Shown one piece after another: positions 26,140-34,171 of a stretch of DNA of 64,000 nucleotides. The notes under the pieces were generated by a model that made no database searches, was not told the origin of the DNA, and saw only the letters and a list, made by a program, of their open reading frames with translations. The DNA comes from an uncultured Lachnospiraceae bacterium (GTDB lineage Bacteria; Bacillota; Clostridia; Lachnospirales; Lachnospiraceae): the NCBI GenBank assembly GCA_900544685.1, contig UQWA01000012.1, positions 1 through 64,000 on the forward strand, written 5' to 3'. Made by a program: the position numbers and the translations under genes. The number at the start of each line of letters is the position of its first letter. Position 1 is the first letter of the stretch.

Positions 26140-26913
26140 CTATTTCTCCTCTTCTGTTGTCACTACATGCATTGGAGTAACTGTTGTAATTCCACTTGGA
26201 ATTTTATATACTTCAATACTGACTTTATATACTTTTTCCAACAGTTCTTTCTCCAGGACTTGTTCTGGACTTGCCTGGCGAATATTTTTTCCTTCATGAA
26301 GTAACACAATTTCATCAGAATATCTCGATACCAACGAAAGATCATGCATTACAATAATTCCTATACACTGGTTCTCTCTGCAATATTGTTTTGTCACATC
26401 CAACAATTTCAGCTGATGATACAAATCCAGTGCGGATGTTGGTTCATCAAGCAAAAGCAGTTTAGGCTTTGCGATCAACGCCTGTGCCATAACCACCATC
26501 TGTTTCTGTCCACCAGAAAGATCTGAAAAACGTTGTTCTGCCAGATGTGTAATCTGTAGCTTTTCCATAATTTCTTCTACTTCGCCAAGAATTTCATCAT
26601 TCACACGCCACTTCAGATCCGCTATTTTACCAAGCAAAACCATTTCTATGACAGTAAGCGCTGATGTCGAATATGCCATCTGAGGAACATAGGCTATCTG
26701 TTCTTTGGAATATATTTCTTTCCCGTCAGAAAGACATATCTCTCCACTGCTTTTCAGCAAACCGGCTATTGATTTTAAAAAAACACTTTTTCCGGCTCCA
26801 TTAATGCCAATTACTGAATTCAGTGTTCCTTCATAAAAAGCTGCATCAACGCCTTTCAGAACCTCTTTCTTTCCAAATCTAATCTGTACATCTTTGCATA
26901 TTAACTTTAGCAT
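26140..26913 (-). CDS. FecCD-type ABC transporter ATP-binding protein
   Basis: The start is ATG 26913 (MLKLICKDVQIRFGKKEVL), overlapping the permease stop by one base (TAATG), which gives 257 residues. Upstream in-frame codons are shadow of the permease gene. Motifs are Walker A GINGAGKSVFLKSIAG, Q-loop YVPQM, signature LSGGQKQMVVMAQAL, Walker B LLLLDEPTSALD and switch MHDLS. Serine-valine after the Walker lysine (GKSV) is slightly unusual. It energises import with the permease and FecB-type binding protein of this operon, which typically carry iron-siderophores, heme or cobalamin. Confidence 0.92.
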   Translation of the reverse strand: MLKLICKDVQIRFGKKEVLKGVDAAFYEGTLNSVIGINGAGKSVFLKSIAGLLKSSGEICLSDGKEIYSKEQIAYVPQMAYSTSALTVIEMVLLGKIADLKWRVNDEILGEVEEIMEKLQITHLAEQRFSDLSGGQKQMVVMAQALIAKPKLLLLDEPTSALDLYHQLKLLDVTKQYCRENQCIGIIVMHDLSLVSRYSDEIVLLHEGKNIRQASPEQVLEKELLEKVYKVSIEVYKIPSGITTVTPMHVVTTEEEK

Positions 26914-27953
26914 TATATCTTTTTCCTTATAATCAAGTAAGACAAAAAGGCTACTCCTACAATATTTGTAATAATTCCAACCGGTATAACTTCTCCTGGT
27001 TTTAACATTTTTGACAGCACCGAAGCAGCCAGCAAAATAATGATGCCAAAAATTGCAGACAATGGCGCTAAGAACCTTTGATCTTCTCCCACATAACTTC
27101 TTGCCAGATGTGGCGCGACAAGACCAATAAATCCTATGGATCCAACATAAGAGACTGTTACTGCCGTCAATACAGAAGAGTATAAAAATGTTCTTCGACG
27201 CAACTTTTCTGTATTGATTCCGAGACTCTGTGCACGCTCCTCTCCGGCAGACAATGCTGTCAGTTTCCAACTTAATAACATAGACAACATGAAAAAGATT
27301 GCAAAATTTACACTGCAGACCTGTACCCCTTCCCAACTTGCCTTTGACAATGATCCGAATGTCCAGTGCATAATTTCTGACAACTGTTCACGACTCGCCA
27401 TATACTGCATCAGTGTCTGAAGTGCTGTAAACAGGAAATTAATGATAATTCCAAACAGCACCATATCCTTTGTTCCGGCATTGCGATATCGAATCATGGC
27501 AGAAATCAATCCACAGGCAAATAATGCAAACGCCAAAGATGACACTGAATTATTCAGCCACCCAATCGGAATAAACGGAAATCCAGTTACTACACCAAAT
27601 GCTGCTCCAAATCCTGCTGCCGATGATATTCCCAGTGTATATGGACTGGCAAGTGGATTTTGCAAAATCGTCTGCGTCTGTTCTCCCGCAAGCGCAAGAG
27701 ATGCGCCCACACAAATACATGTGAGCGTCATCGGCATTCGAACTCCCCAAATAATGTAATAATATCGGTCTTGCTCTTTATTTATCCGAAAAATAATTTT
27801 TAACGCTTCCTGTACTGTCAAACTGGAAGATCCTATCATAATATCCCATACTGCAAAAACAATCAGCATTAAAATAAAAAGTGTAAAAGCTGCCACCCTT
27901 CCTCGTATCAGCTTTTTATATGTATTCTGTTGTACTGATATACTAGTCTTCAT
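26913..27953 (-). CDS. FecCD-family ABC transporter permease
   Basis: The 346-residue membrane protein has about ten hydrophobic segments and the family motifs RMPMTLTCICVGASLALAGEQTQ (N-terminal R-P-R-like region), NPLASPYTLGISSAAGFGAA, GFIGLVAPHLAR and GEVIPVGIITNIVG. These define the BtuC/FhuB/FecCD group. It overlaps the upstream binding-protein gene by 11 bp and the ATPase by 1 bp, so the four genes are tightly coupled. Only one permease gene is present, so it probably forms a homodimer. Confidence 0.92.
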   Translation of the reverse strand: MKTSISVQQNTYKKLIRGRVAAFTLFILMLIVFAVWDIMIGSSSLTVQEALKIIFRINKEQDRYYYIIWGVRMPMTLTCICVGASLALAGEQTQTILQNPLASPYTLGISSAAGFGAAFGVVTGFPFIPIGWLNNSVSSLAFALFACGLISAMIRYRNAGTKDMVLFGIIINFLFTALQTLMQYMASREQLSEIMHWTFGSLSKASWEGVQVCSVNFAIFFMLSMLLSWKLTALSAGEERAQSLGINTEKLRRRTFLYSSVLTAVTVSYVGSIGFIGLVAPHLARSYVGEDQRFLAPLSAIFGIIILLAASVLSKMLKPGEVIPVGIITNIVGVAFLSYLIIRKKI

Positions 27954-29091
27954 AACTGTACTGATGGAAGAATATACCCTCCTGCGGCAAAGATGGAAGA
28001 TACTTCTCTGTAAATGCTTTTATATCAGCTTCTGGATCAAGATCCTGGAACTCATCCGGATACAAATTTTTTGCAATATATTCCACAACACAATAATCTC
28101 GTAAAGTGCGTAACACACCATCATCGATACAGTAAATCTGATTATTTTTTACAGCTTGAAGCTGATCGTATCCAGGTCTTGCTTCTACCATACCTTTTGT
28201 AGATTCTAAAAATTCATCTTCTGTCACATTATATCCCATACGGAATCCATCTGCATTGGAATTACTTTTTCCACCACCTATAATAAAAATGGTATCTGGA
28301 TCCTGTTCCAACAGGAATTCCAGATCTAAATGGGTTCCAGATCCTTCCTGCCCCTCTTTCCATACCAGATTCATGATATCATCACCACCGCCCTCTTTCA
28401 GGTAACTTCCGAAAAGAGTATATGGGAAATCACTATATCCAAGCTCATGGTACGAATCCATATCTGTGTGGTACTCATGGAATGTCTTCTTTTTATTCTG
28501 AATCTCTGCTGTACGAGCTGCAATTCCTTCATGACCTGCTGTATATAAATCCAAAATTTCCTGTGCTCTGTCTTCAACCTGGAAAATTTCTCCTAAAATC
28601 TTCGTTGCTGCTGTATGTTCTTCCACCGTACATGCAGAATAATTAATTGCTACAACTGGAATACCTGCTTCTTCCAGTTTTTCCATGGCTTCCGGAGCAC
28701 CCTCATATTGATAATTTCCTACGATAGCAACATCTACATCCATTTCAATCAGTTTCTCTACATCAAAATTATCCTGCATAGTAGATCCAACATCTACCAT
28801 ATCAGCATAACCTTCCACATTTTCTCTATACATCTCTGACAAGCTGGCAAAAAATCCTTCTGTATCATATAAAGAAGTTGCTTTTACCTTTGTAAAAGCA
28901 TCTGGTCCCACTACTGTAAGAAAGTTCTCATAATAAAAGCCAAGATAACAACTTTCTACTGGCAAGTTAACAGTAACCTCACGTCCTAATTGATCTGTAA
29001 TGGTTACAGATTCTGATTCCGCTGCTGCGCTGACGGTCATAAGACCACACAACATTGTTGCTGCAACTAATACTACATACTTTTTCTTCAT
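27943..29091 (-). CDS. FecB/BtuF-type metal-chelate substrate-binding protein
   Basis: The 382-residue secreted protein has a signal peptide (MKKKYVVLVAATMLCGLMTVS, cleavage likely after SAAA) and the family opening VTITDQLGREVTVNLPVESC. The helical-backbone two-lobe fold shows in MDVDVAIVGNYQYEGAPEAM, LEQDPDTIFIIGGG and LQAVKNNQIYCIDDGVLRT. The signal peptide has no proper lipobox (TMLC). A GGGAGA site precedes the ATG. It heads the importer operon. Iron-chelate, heme or cobalamin are possible ligands, but no riboswitch was recognised upstream to decide between them. Confidence 0.87.
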   Translation of the reverse strand: MKKKYVVLVAATMLCGLMTVSAAAESESVTITDQLGREVTVNLPVESCYLGFYYENFLTVVGPDAFTKVKATSLYDTEGFFASLSEMYRENVEGYADMVDVGSTMQDNFDVEKLIEMDVDVAIVGNYQYEGAPEAMEKLEEAGIPVVAINYSACTVEEHTAATKILGEIFQVEDRAQEILDLYTAGHEGIAARTAEIQNKKKTFHEYHTDMDSYHELGYSDFPYTLFGSYLKEGGGDDIMNLVWKEGQEGSGTHLDLEFLLEQDPDTIFIIGGGKSNSNADGFRMGYNVTEDEFLESTKGMVEARPGYDQLQAVKNNQIYCIDDGVLRTLRDYCVVEYIAKNLYPDEFQDLDPEADIKAFTEKYLPSLPQEGIFFHQYSYED

Positions 29092-29217
29092 TGGTTTTCT
29101 CCCTTATTTATAAATTTTTATTTCTTCCTACCCATTACACCTGAAAGCGATCATATGTTTTATAACAGTCCAGGCAGATCTTTTTCCATTCCAAATAAGA
29201 ATATCTATCAGGCTAAA

Positions 29218-29247
29218 AAAGAGCAGTCCTACCAAAAACTGCTCTTT
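29218..29247. terminator. Bidirectional hairpin terminator in the 29092-29490 gap
   Basis: A perfect 10-bp stem AAAGAGCAGT / ACTGCTCTTT has A-rich and T-containing flanks. In the 400-bp gap between the LysR gene and the binding-protein gene it probably ends the LysR transcript. The gap also holds an 8-bp stem CCAATATG/CATATTGG (29277-29309) and the hairpin at 29434-29467. No gene was seen in it. Confidence 0.6.
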
Positions 29248-29433
29248 CTAAGATAAGGATGCTAATGACATTGTTTCCAATATGTATATTTGCTGGAGTA
29301 CCATATTGGAGGACTCTTTTAAGTTAACCTGCTGTTAATATAATCCATTTTGCAAGTCATAACAAGCCTCCCGGGGGGATATATTTTTCACTTTTCATAT
29401 GAATAGATGGAATACCTACATCTCTTTTGGATA

Positions 29434-29467
29434 TATATCAGATGTGAGATGACTCCCATCTGATATA
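29434..29467. other. Perfect 11-bp hairpin downstream of the LysR gene
   Basis: TATATCAGATG (29434-29444) pairs perfectly with CATCTGATATA (29457-29467) across a 12-nt loop, 24 bp past the LysR stop. No T-run follows, so it is a weak terminator at best; it may protect the transcript end or be a protein-binding palindrome. Confidence 0.45.
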
Positions 29468-29490
29468 GCCTCCAGCAGGATTGCATCGAT

Positions 29491-30378
29491 TTATGATTCC
29501 ATCACATAGTTTTTTATAAATGTCAAAAATTTCTTTGGTAATCTTTCCATTTTCTGATCATTACGGAAAATACAGATAAACTGCACAGACTGTTCCTGAT
29601 TTTCCAGCTGCATGGTATCGTGATTTATAAATTTGTCACTATGACTCAGGCCATCAGGACTGATGTTACCCAAATCCGTGTTCTGCAGCATAGCCTGCAT
29701 AATATAGTCACTGTTCGTAGTGACCTTAACCTGTAGTTTTCTTTTTTCTTCTTCACTTTCTTTTTGTTCTTTCCATAAAGAGATACCGGAATAATAATCC
29801 TCCACGCCCTGAACCAAAGAAATCTCATTCCGTTTTTCATGGTATGCTTTGTCTCTGCAATACAAAACCGTTTTCGTTCTTTTTAAAGTATAGTAACCAA
29901 TATGATTCTCCGGAAACATCTTCTTCAGCTTGTCCAGCTGAGAATCTTCAAAATAGGCAAAACCCAGCTGATCCTGATTTGCGATAATTCTTCGTATAAT
30001 TTCTTCTGCCGGCGCACTGATGATATTATATTTTTCTCCTGCACTTTCTTGTATATAATACTCACAGAACGTATTGGCAAACCAGGAACTTGGCTGAAAT
30101 GATACTCTCAGTTCTTCTGTGGCATCTTCTTCCGCACAATCCAGAATCTTTGCACTGCACGCTACCATACTTAATGCATATTTATAAATCTGCTCCCCTT
30201 TTGCAGTCAATTCAATTCCATGCCGCCTTCGTTCAAATATTTTCTTTCCAAGTTCTTTTTCCAGAGCCGCTATGGTTTTGCTCACATTGGACTGTGACGT
30301 AAACAGCATCGAAGCCGCCTTACTGAATGATTTTGTCTGTGCACAGATTACCATGCACTGAAGCTGTCGTAATTCCAT
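29491..30378 (-). CDS. LysR family transcriptional regulator
   Basis: The 295-residue protein has the LysR N-terminal helix-turn-helix (MELRQLQCMVICAQTKSFSKAASMLFTSQSNVSKTIAALEKELG, residues 1-44, then LFERRRHGIELTAKG-like text). A diverged effector domain follows that does not closely follow the usual substrate-binding pattern. It lies between the FecB-type importer operon and the aldo/keto reductase gene, all on the same strand, 15 bp after the reductase stop, so it may be cotranscribed with the reductase. Targets and inducer are unknown. Confidence 0.88.
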   Translation of the reverse strand: MELRQLQCMVICAQTKSFSKAASMLFTSQSNVSKTIAALEKELGKKIFERRRHGIELTAKGEQIYKYALSMVACSAKILDCAEEDATEELRVSFQPSSWFANTFCEYYIQESAGEKYNIISAPAEEIIRRIIANQDQLGFAYFEDSQLDKLKKMFPENHIGYYTLKRTKTVLYCRDKAYHEKRNEISLVQGVEDYYSGISLWKEQKESEEEKRKLQVKVTTNSDYIMQAMLQNTDLGNISPDGLSHSDKFINHDTMQLENQEQSVQFICIFRNDQKMERLPKKFLTFIKNYVMES

Positions 30379-30393
30379 TTTTGTCCTTTCATC

Positions 30394-31386
30394 TTATTCC
30401 TGAGAAATCTCATCAATAAATCTACGTTCTTCTTCCGTAAATGGTGCGCAGGCGATTGCTTTGATATTATCCAGGATCTGCTGTGGTCTGGATGCACCTA
30501 TCAGGACACTGGTTACTTCCTTATGCTGAAGCAGCCAGCCAAGTGCCATCTCTGCCAGTTTTTCACCACGCTGAGCGGCCAGTTCATTTAGCCTGCGTAT
30601 CTGTCCCAGTCTGTGTTCATCCAGCGTACTTTCTTTCAGGAATCTACCGTCGGTACGGATACGGCTGTCTTCCGGAATTCCGTGAAGATAGCGATCTGTA
30701 AGCTGTCCCTGTGCCAGCGGACTAAAGGTGATCAGACCTTTTTGCAGTTCACCGGTCATTTGTTTCAGACCGTTTTTCTCTACGGTTCTGTCAAAAATGG
30801 AATACCTGTTTTGGTTAATCACAAACGGACAACGAAGTTCCTGCAGAATCGCAGCAGCTTTTTTCAAAGTTTCTCCATCATAATTAGAGAGTCCCACATA
30901 GATTGCCTTACCGCTCTGTACCGCACTTGCCAGTGCTCCCATGGTTTCTTCCAGTGGTGTATCCGGATCCATTCTGTGATGATAGAAAATATCCACATAT
31001 TCCAGTCCCATACGTTTCAGGCTCTGATCCAGACTTGCAAGAAGGTATTTACGGCTTCCCCAGTTACCATAAGGGCCGTCCCACATATCATATCCGGCTT
31101 TTGTCGTAATAATCAGTTCATCTCGATAGACCCCCAGATCTTCTTTTAAGATTCTGCCGAAGTTTTTCTCTGCACTGCCCGGTTCCGGTCCATAATTATT
31201 TGCCAGGTCAAATTGTGTGATTCCGTTGTCAAACGCGGTGAAGCAAAGTTCCCTCATATTTTCAAACTTTGCGGTATCTCCAAAATTATGCCACAGTCCA
31301 AGTGACACCTTCGGAAGTAACAGTCCGCTGTTTCCGCAGCGTTTATATTCCATGGCCGTGTATCTCTCTTTTGATGCAGTATACAT
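30394..31386 (-). CDS. Aldo/keto reductase, YghZ/Gpr-like
   Basis: The 330-residue TIM-barrel NADPH reductase aligns closely with E. coli YghZ (L-glyceraldehyde 3-phosphate reductase): CGNSGLLLPKVSLGLWHNFG, FDLANNYGPEPGSAEKNFG, TKAGYDMWDGPYGNWGSRKY, LKRMGLEYVDIFYHHR and SVLIGASRPQQILDN. The longer start MYTASKERYTAMEYKRCG is kept because E. coli YghZ has the same leader before its conserved core. Such enzymes reduce small aldehydes, including methylglyoxal and lactaldehyde. This would suit a host that makes short aldehydes by sugar-acid cleavage, but no direct link is visible. Confidence 0.9.
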   Translation of the reverse strand: MYTASKERYTAMEYKRCGNSGLLLPKVSLGLWHNFGDTAKFENMRELCFTAFDNGITQFDLANNYGPEPGSAEKNFGRILKEDLGVYRDELIITTKAGYDMWDGPYGNWGSRKYLLASLDQSLKRMGLEYVDIFYHHRMDPDTPLEETMGALASAVQSGKAIYVGLSNYDGETLKKAAAILQELRCPFVINQNRYSIFDRTVEKNGLKQMTGELQKGLITFSPLAQGQLTDRYLHGIPEDSRIRTDGRFLKESTLDEHRLGQIRRLNELAAQRGEKLAEMALGWLLQHKEVTSVLIGASRPQQILDNIKAIACAPFTEEERRFIDEISQE

Positions 31387-31484
31387 AGTAATCTTCCCCC
31401 TGTTTTGATATAGATTTTTGTAACGGTTCGAATTCCATTATACCATCATTCTCCTACTGCTAGCATCATTTAAATAAACAAAAA

Positions 31485-31624
31485 TCGTATCTGTTCAGTA
31501 TCTTCACAGATACGAAGCCAAAATTCAATAAAATCACCTTTGGTGATGGAATTTTGGCGTGCATGTCTCGGGATTTTGGCATATTCATGCCAAAACACCT
31601 CGCGGGACAGTGGGTTCTGAACAG
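31485..31624. repeat. Palindromic hairpin-rich element (MITE- or ncRNA-like)
   Basis: In the gene-free stretch 31387-31811, three perfect hairpins follow one another. They are TCGTATCTGT/ACAGATACGA (31485-31515), GCCAAAATTC/GAATTTTGGC with inner ATCACC/GGTGAT (31517-31558), and TTTTGGCAT/ATGCCAAAA (31574-31595). The block is bracketed by inverted CTGTTCAG (31491-31498) and CTGAACAG (31617-31624). No ORF is carried. The form fits a small non-autonomous mobile repeat or a folded RNA. Confidence 0.55.
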
Positions 31625-31811
31625 TCACCAAAAATCTTATATTTTTCTTCCATACTTAAAAGGTATTGTTGACTACATAAACTAAATATTTCACAATAGT
31701 TGCATTCCGTGCTATATTATAGACAGATAAAAAGTCAGGCCGGACTTAACAAGATGTGAAATCACTTAATCCATTATTATTTCTCACAATGTTGAAAAGG
31801 AGGAACTGATC

Positions 31812-31877
31812 ATGAAGAAGTTTAAAGAATTTTTATCCGAATATTACCATAGTTTCGCAAAGGGATATCATATGTAA
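31812..31877 (+). CDS. 21-residue peptide ORF with strong ribosome binding site
   Basis: AAAAGGAGG lies about 8 bases before an ATG opening 21 codons (MKKFKEFLSE, then a tail rich in tyrosine and histidine: YYHS and YHM) and a TAA stop. A rho-independent terminator follows 40 bp later, so a short separate transcript of about 200 bases is likely. The peptide is basic at the start and amphipathic, with no signal peptide. It could be a small regulatory peptide or a leader peptide for the ACT-domain gene 170 bp downstream. I do not recognise a family. Confidence 0.5.
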   Translation: MKKFKEFLSEYYHSFAKGYHM

Positions 31878-31915
31878 TCTGATATTCACCAGATAAGATA
31901 AGATATACACTCTCT

Positions 31916-31945
31916 GGGGACTGCTCACGTAGCAGCCCCCTTTTT
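31916..31945 (+). terminator. Rho-independent terminator after the 21-codon ORF
   Basis: GGGG-A-CTGCT pairs with AGCAG-CCCC (one bulged A, 5-nt loop) and is followed by TTTTT. It ends the small transcript before the ACT-domain gene, or attenuates read-through into it. Confidence 0.8.
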
Positions 31946-32047
31946 ATGTTTTGTTTGACTTATGCCGGATAATGTGCGACAATGCTTTTATGGTTGAAAG
32001 TGCTAAAGTGAACTTGATTCTTGAATAACTATAGGGAGGCATGTTAC

Positions 32048-32452
32048 ATGTTAAAACAAATTACTGTTTACGCAGAAAATAAAAAAGGAACCATGAAAGA
32101 TATCACCGGTATTCTTGCCGGCCATGATATCAATATCTGGGGTTCCGTTACCAATGAAAGTTCTGAATTCGGTATGGTTCGTATGATTGTATCCGATCCG
32201 GACAAGGCTCTGAAAGAGCTCTCCGCTCAGGATTATCTTTGCCGGATGACCAATGTGATCGGTGTAGAAGTGGAAGATGAAGTGGGTAACTTAAATGCAC
32301 TTCTGACTGCATTCCTGGATTCCAATATCAATGTGGATTATGTATATCTTTCCTTTAACCGTGATACCGGCAAGCCGGTTCTGGTACTTCATACGGAAGA
32401 TCTGGAAGAAGCAGAATCCTGTATCTTATCCAAAGGATTCTCAGCAATTTAA
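32048..32452 (+). CDS. Tandem ACT-domain protein
   Basis: ATG 32048 is chosen because GGGAGG lies 10 bases before it and MLKQITVYAENKKGTMKDIT is a standard ACT start. The 134-residue protein holds two ACT domains (about 1-70 and 71-134: NVIGVEVEDEVGNLNALLTAFLDSNINVDYVYL) and nothing else. Stand-alone ACT proteins usually bind an amino acid and regulate a partner enzyme or act as small sensors. The ligand is unknown. It is transcribed alone on the plus strand, with a hairpin after the stop. Confidence 0.85.
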   Translation: MLKQITVYAENKKGTMKDITGILAGHDINIWGSVTNESSEFGMVRMIVSDPDKALKELSAQDYLCRMTNVIGVEVEDEVGNLNALLTAFLDSNINVDYVYLSFNRDTGKPVLVLHTEDLEEAESCILSKGFSAI

Positions 32453-32465
32453 TTAATTCTAAGAA

Positions 32466-32494
32466 AATCCTGTGACATAAAAAGCCACAGGATT
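32466..32494. terminator. Hairpin between converging ACT and rRNA methyltransferase genes
   Basis: A perfect 9-bp stem AATCCTGTG / CACAGGATT lies 14 bp past the ACT stop. T-rich sequence follows on both strands but without a clean T-run, so it is a moderate terminator candidate for both directions. Confidence 0.6.
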
Positions 32495-32562
32495 GTTCAT
32501 TTTATTCCGCATACCGGCATGCTCACATCTCTTTTCCAAAAATGACTTCTCAGAGATATCGT

Positions 32563-34089
32563 CTAATACTTCATTCGCCATCCGGCATGATATTTATTTT
32601 TCAGGATTCCGTTCACCAGCTTGCCCCAGCCCAGTGGATATCCGTTGACACATACCAGCTGCCAGCCTTTTTCCAAGCGCTTTTTCATGGATTTGGTGTC
32701 GCTCATCTTTTCCGCTTCCTGAAGATTGTGTTCTACGATATCGTCCACTTCCAGCGTCTCCCCACGGAGATATTTTTCCACACGCACATCGCTGTAATCC
32801 AGATCAACGACTGCCGTATATTCTTCTTTTTTCAATGCCATGGCAAAGGACTGACTTGGTTCAAAACGATCCTTTCGAATCTCTCCCAGATACAGACCAT
32901 TTCGCAGGAATACCAAACCTTTGCGGGCACCCAGTGCTTCTGGTACCAGGTAGACCTGATCCTTGCGAACCTCCACCTGCTTCCAGTTCATCTCCATAGA
33001 AACATCAGCGAAGAATTCTGTCAACGCTTTTGTCTCAGGTTTGCCGATACCTTTAATGTCAGAAATAGCACTATGTTCTGCGGTGCTCGCCAACACTTTT
33101 TCACAATTTTGCTCCTTTGCGACTTCCTCCCCAGGTGCTTTCTTATGAAGTAACGCCAGGAAATGTCCCTCTCCTGCCATCTTGTGCGGCCAGATGCGGA
33201 CACATTTTTTTAAGTCAGGGGTTCCCATTTTTCTTCTGACTGGATCTGTACATTCTCCATCCCAGCCTTCGTACGCCACTTCCGGGCGCCCCGGTGCGAA
33301 TCCTTCATACGGCTGAATCTCCCGAATCTCCATATCGTCTCTGCTGTCCAGCAGGAACTGAATCACCTGTTCGTTTTCTTCCGGTGAGAAGGTACAGGTG
33401 GAATAGAGCATGTCCCCGCCAGGTGCCAGCATCTGTGCGGCTCTGGTGATAATTTCTTTTTGCTGTTTTGCACATTCAAATGGCTTGTTGCCATCCCACA
33501 CCTTTGCCACGGCAGGATCCTTACGGAACATACCTTCCCCGGAACACGGCGCATCTACCAGAATCTTGTCAAAAAATTCCGGGAAGTTCTCTGCCAGCTT
33601 TGCAGGTACTTCATTGACCACAAAAGAATTGCGTATTCCAAACACTTCGATATTCTTTAGCAGCGCCTTTGCTCTGGATGCACTGATATCATTGGCAACC
33701 AGAACGCCCTTCCCGTGAAGATGTGCCCCCAGTTCCGTTGCCTTGCCTCCCGGTGCTGCGCACAGATCCAGCACTCGATCCCCTGGCTTTGACACCAGCC
33801 TGGATGCAGGTGTCATAGCACTCGGCTCCTGCAGATAATACATTCCCGCATAGTAAAACGGATGTCTGGCAGGCATATCCTGTTCTTCGTAATAATATCC
33901 ATTTTCCGTCCACGGAATCTTTGTCAAATGAAAAGGTGCAATTTTTTCAAACTCTTTCGGAGAAATCTTATCTACATTCACTCGCAGACCAAAGTTTCTT
34001 GGCCGATCATAGGATGCAAGGAATTCTTCATACCCTGCCCCCAGGAGCTTTTTCATCTTAATCTCAAACTCTTCCGGTAAATTTACCAT
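32563..34089 (-). CDS. RsmF/RsmB-like rRNA m5C methyltransferase (NOL1/NOP2/Sun family)
   Basis: The 508-residue protein contains the RsmB/F-type SAM-binding core LDLCAAPGGKATELGAHL with NDISASRAK, the catalytic PCSGEGMFRK motif (motif IV PC) and STCTFSPEENEQV (motif VI TC), both with the cysteines used for cytosine C5 methylation. The C-terminal part (about 300-508) resembles the PUA-like/RsmF_B extension of RsmF/YebU (GMYLQ-like, VRKDQVYLVPEALGARKGLVFLRNGLYLGE). It likely methylates 16S rRNA. It is monocistronic, converging with the ACT gene. Confidence 0.9.
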   Translation of the reverse strand: MVNLPEEFEIKMKKLLGAGYEEFLASYDRPRNFGLRVNVDKISPKEFEKIAPFHLTKIPWTENGYYYEEQDMPARHPFYYAGMYYLQEPSAMTPASRLVSKPGDRVLDLCAAPGGKATELGAHLHGKGVLVANDISASRAKALLKNIEVFGIRNSFVVNEVPAKLAENFPEFFDKILVDAPCSGEGMFRKDPAVAKVWDGNKPFECAKQQKEIITRAAQMLAPGGDMLYSTCTFSPEENEQVIQFLLDSRDDMEIREIQPYEGFAPGRPEVAYEGWDGECTDPVRRKMGTPDLKKCVRIWPHKMAGEGHFLALLHKKAPGEEVAKEQNCEKVLASTAEHSAISDIKGIGKPETKALTEFFADVSMEMNWKQVEVRKDQVYLVPEALGARKGLVFLRNGLYLGEIRKDRFEPSQSFAMALKKEEYTAVVDLDYSDVRVEKYLRGETLEVDDIVEHNLQEAEKMSDTKSMKKRLEKGWQLVCVNGYPLGWGKLVNGILKNKYHAGWRMKY

Positions 34090-34171
34090 TTAACTTTCCT
34101 CTTTCTTATATACTTAGCAGACATATCTTCCATAAGTGGTTCTTCTGATAGCTATAATTTGTCTTTTGAAC

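Noticed and set aside
26914..27336. In-frame upstream extension of the FecCD-type ATPase
   Set aside because: It overlaps the permease gene in another frame; the ATG at 26913 with TAATG coupling and the normal family start is convincing.
29092..29490. Possible cobalamin or other riboswitch before the FecB-type operon
   Set aside because: No conserved B12-box or other riboswitch core was recognised; only simple hairpins are visible.
31485..31624. CRISPR array
   Set aside because: The repeats are palindromic hairpins of different sequence with no regular direct-repeat/spacer structure.
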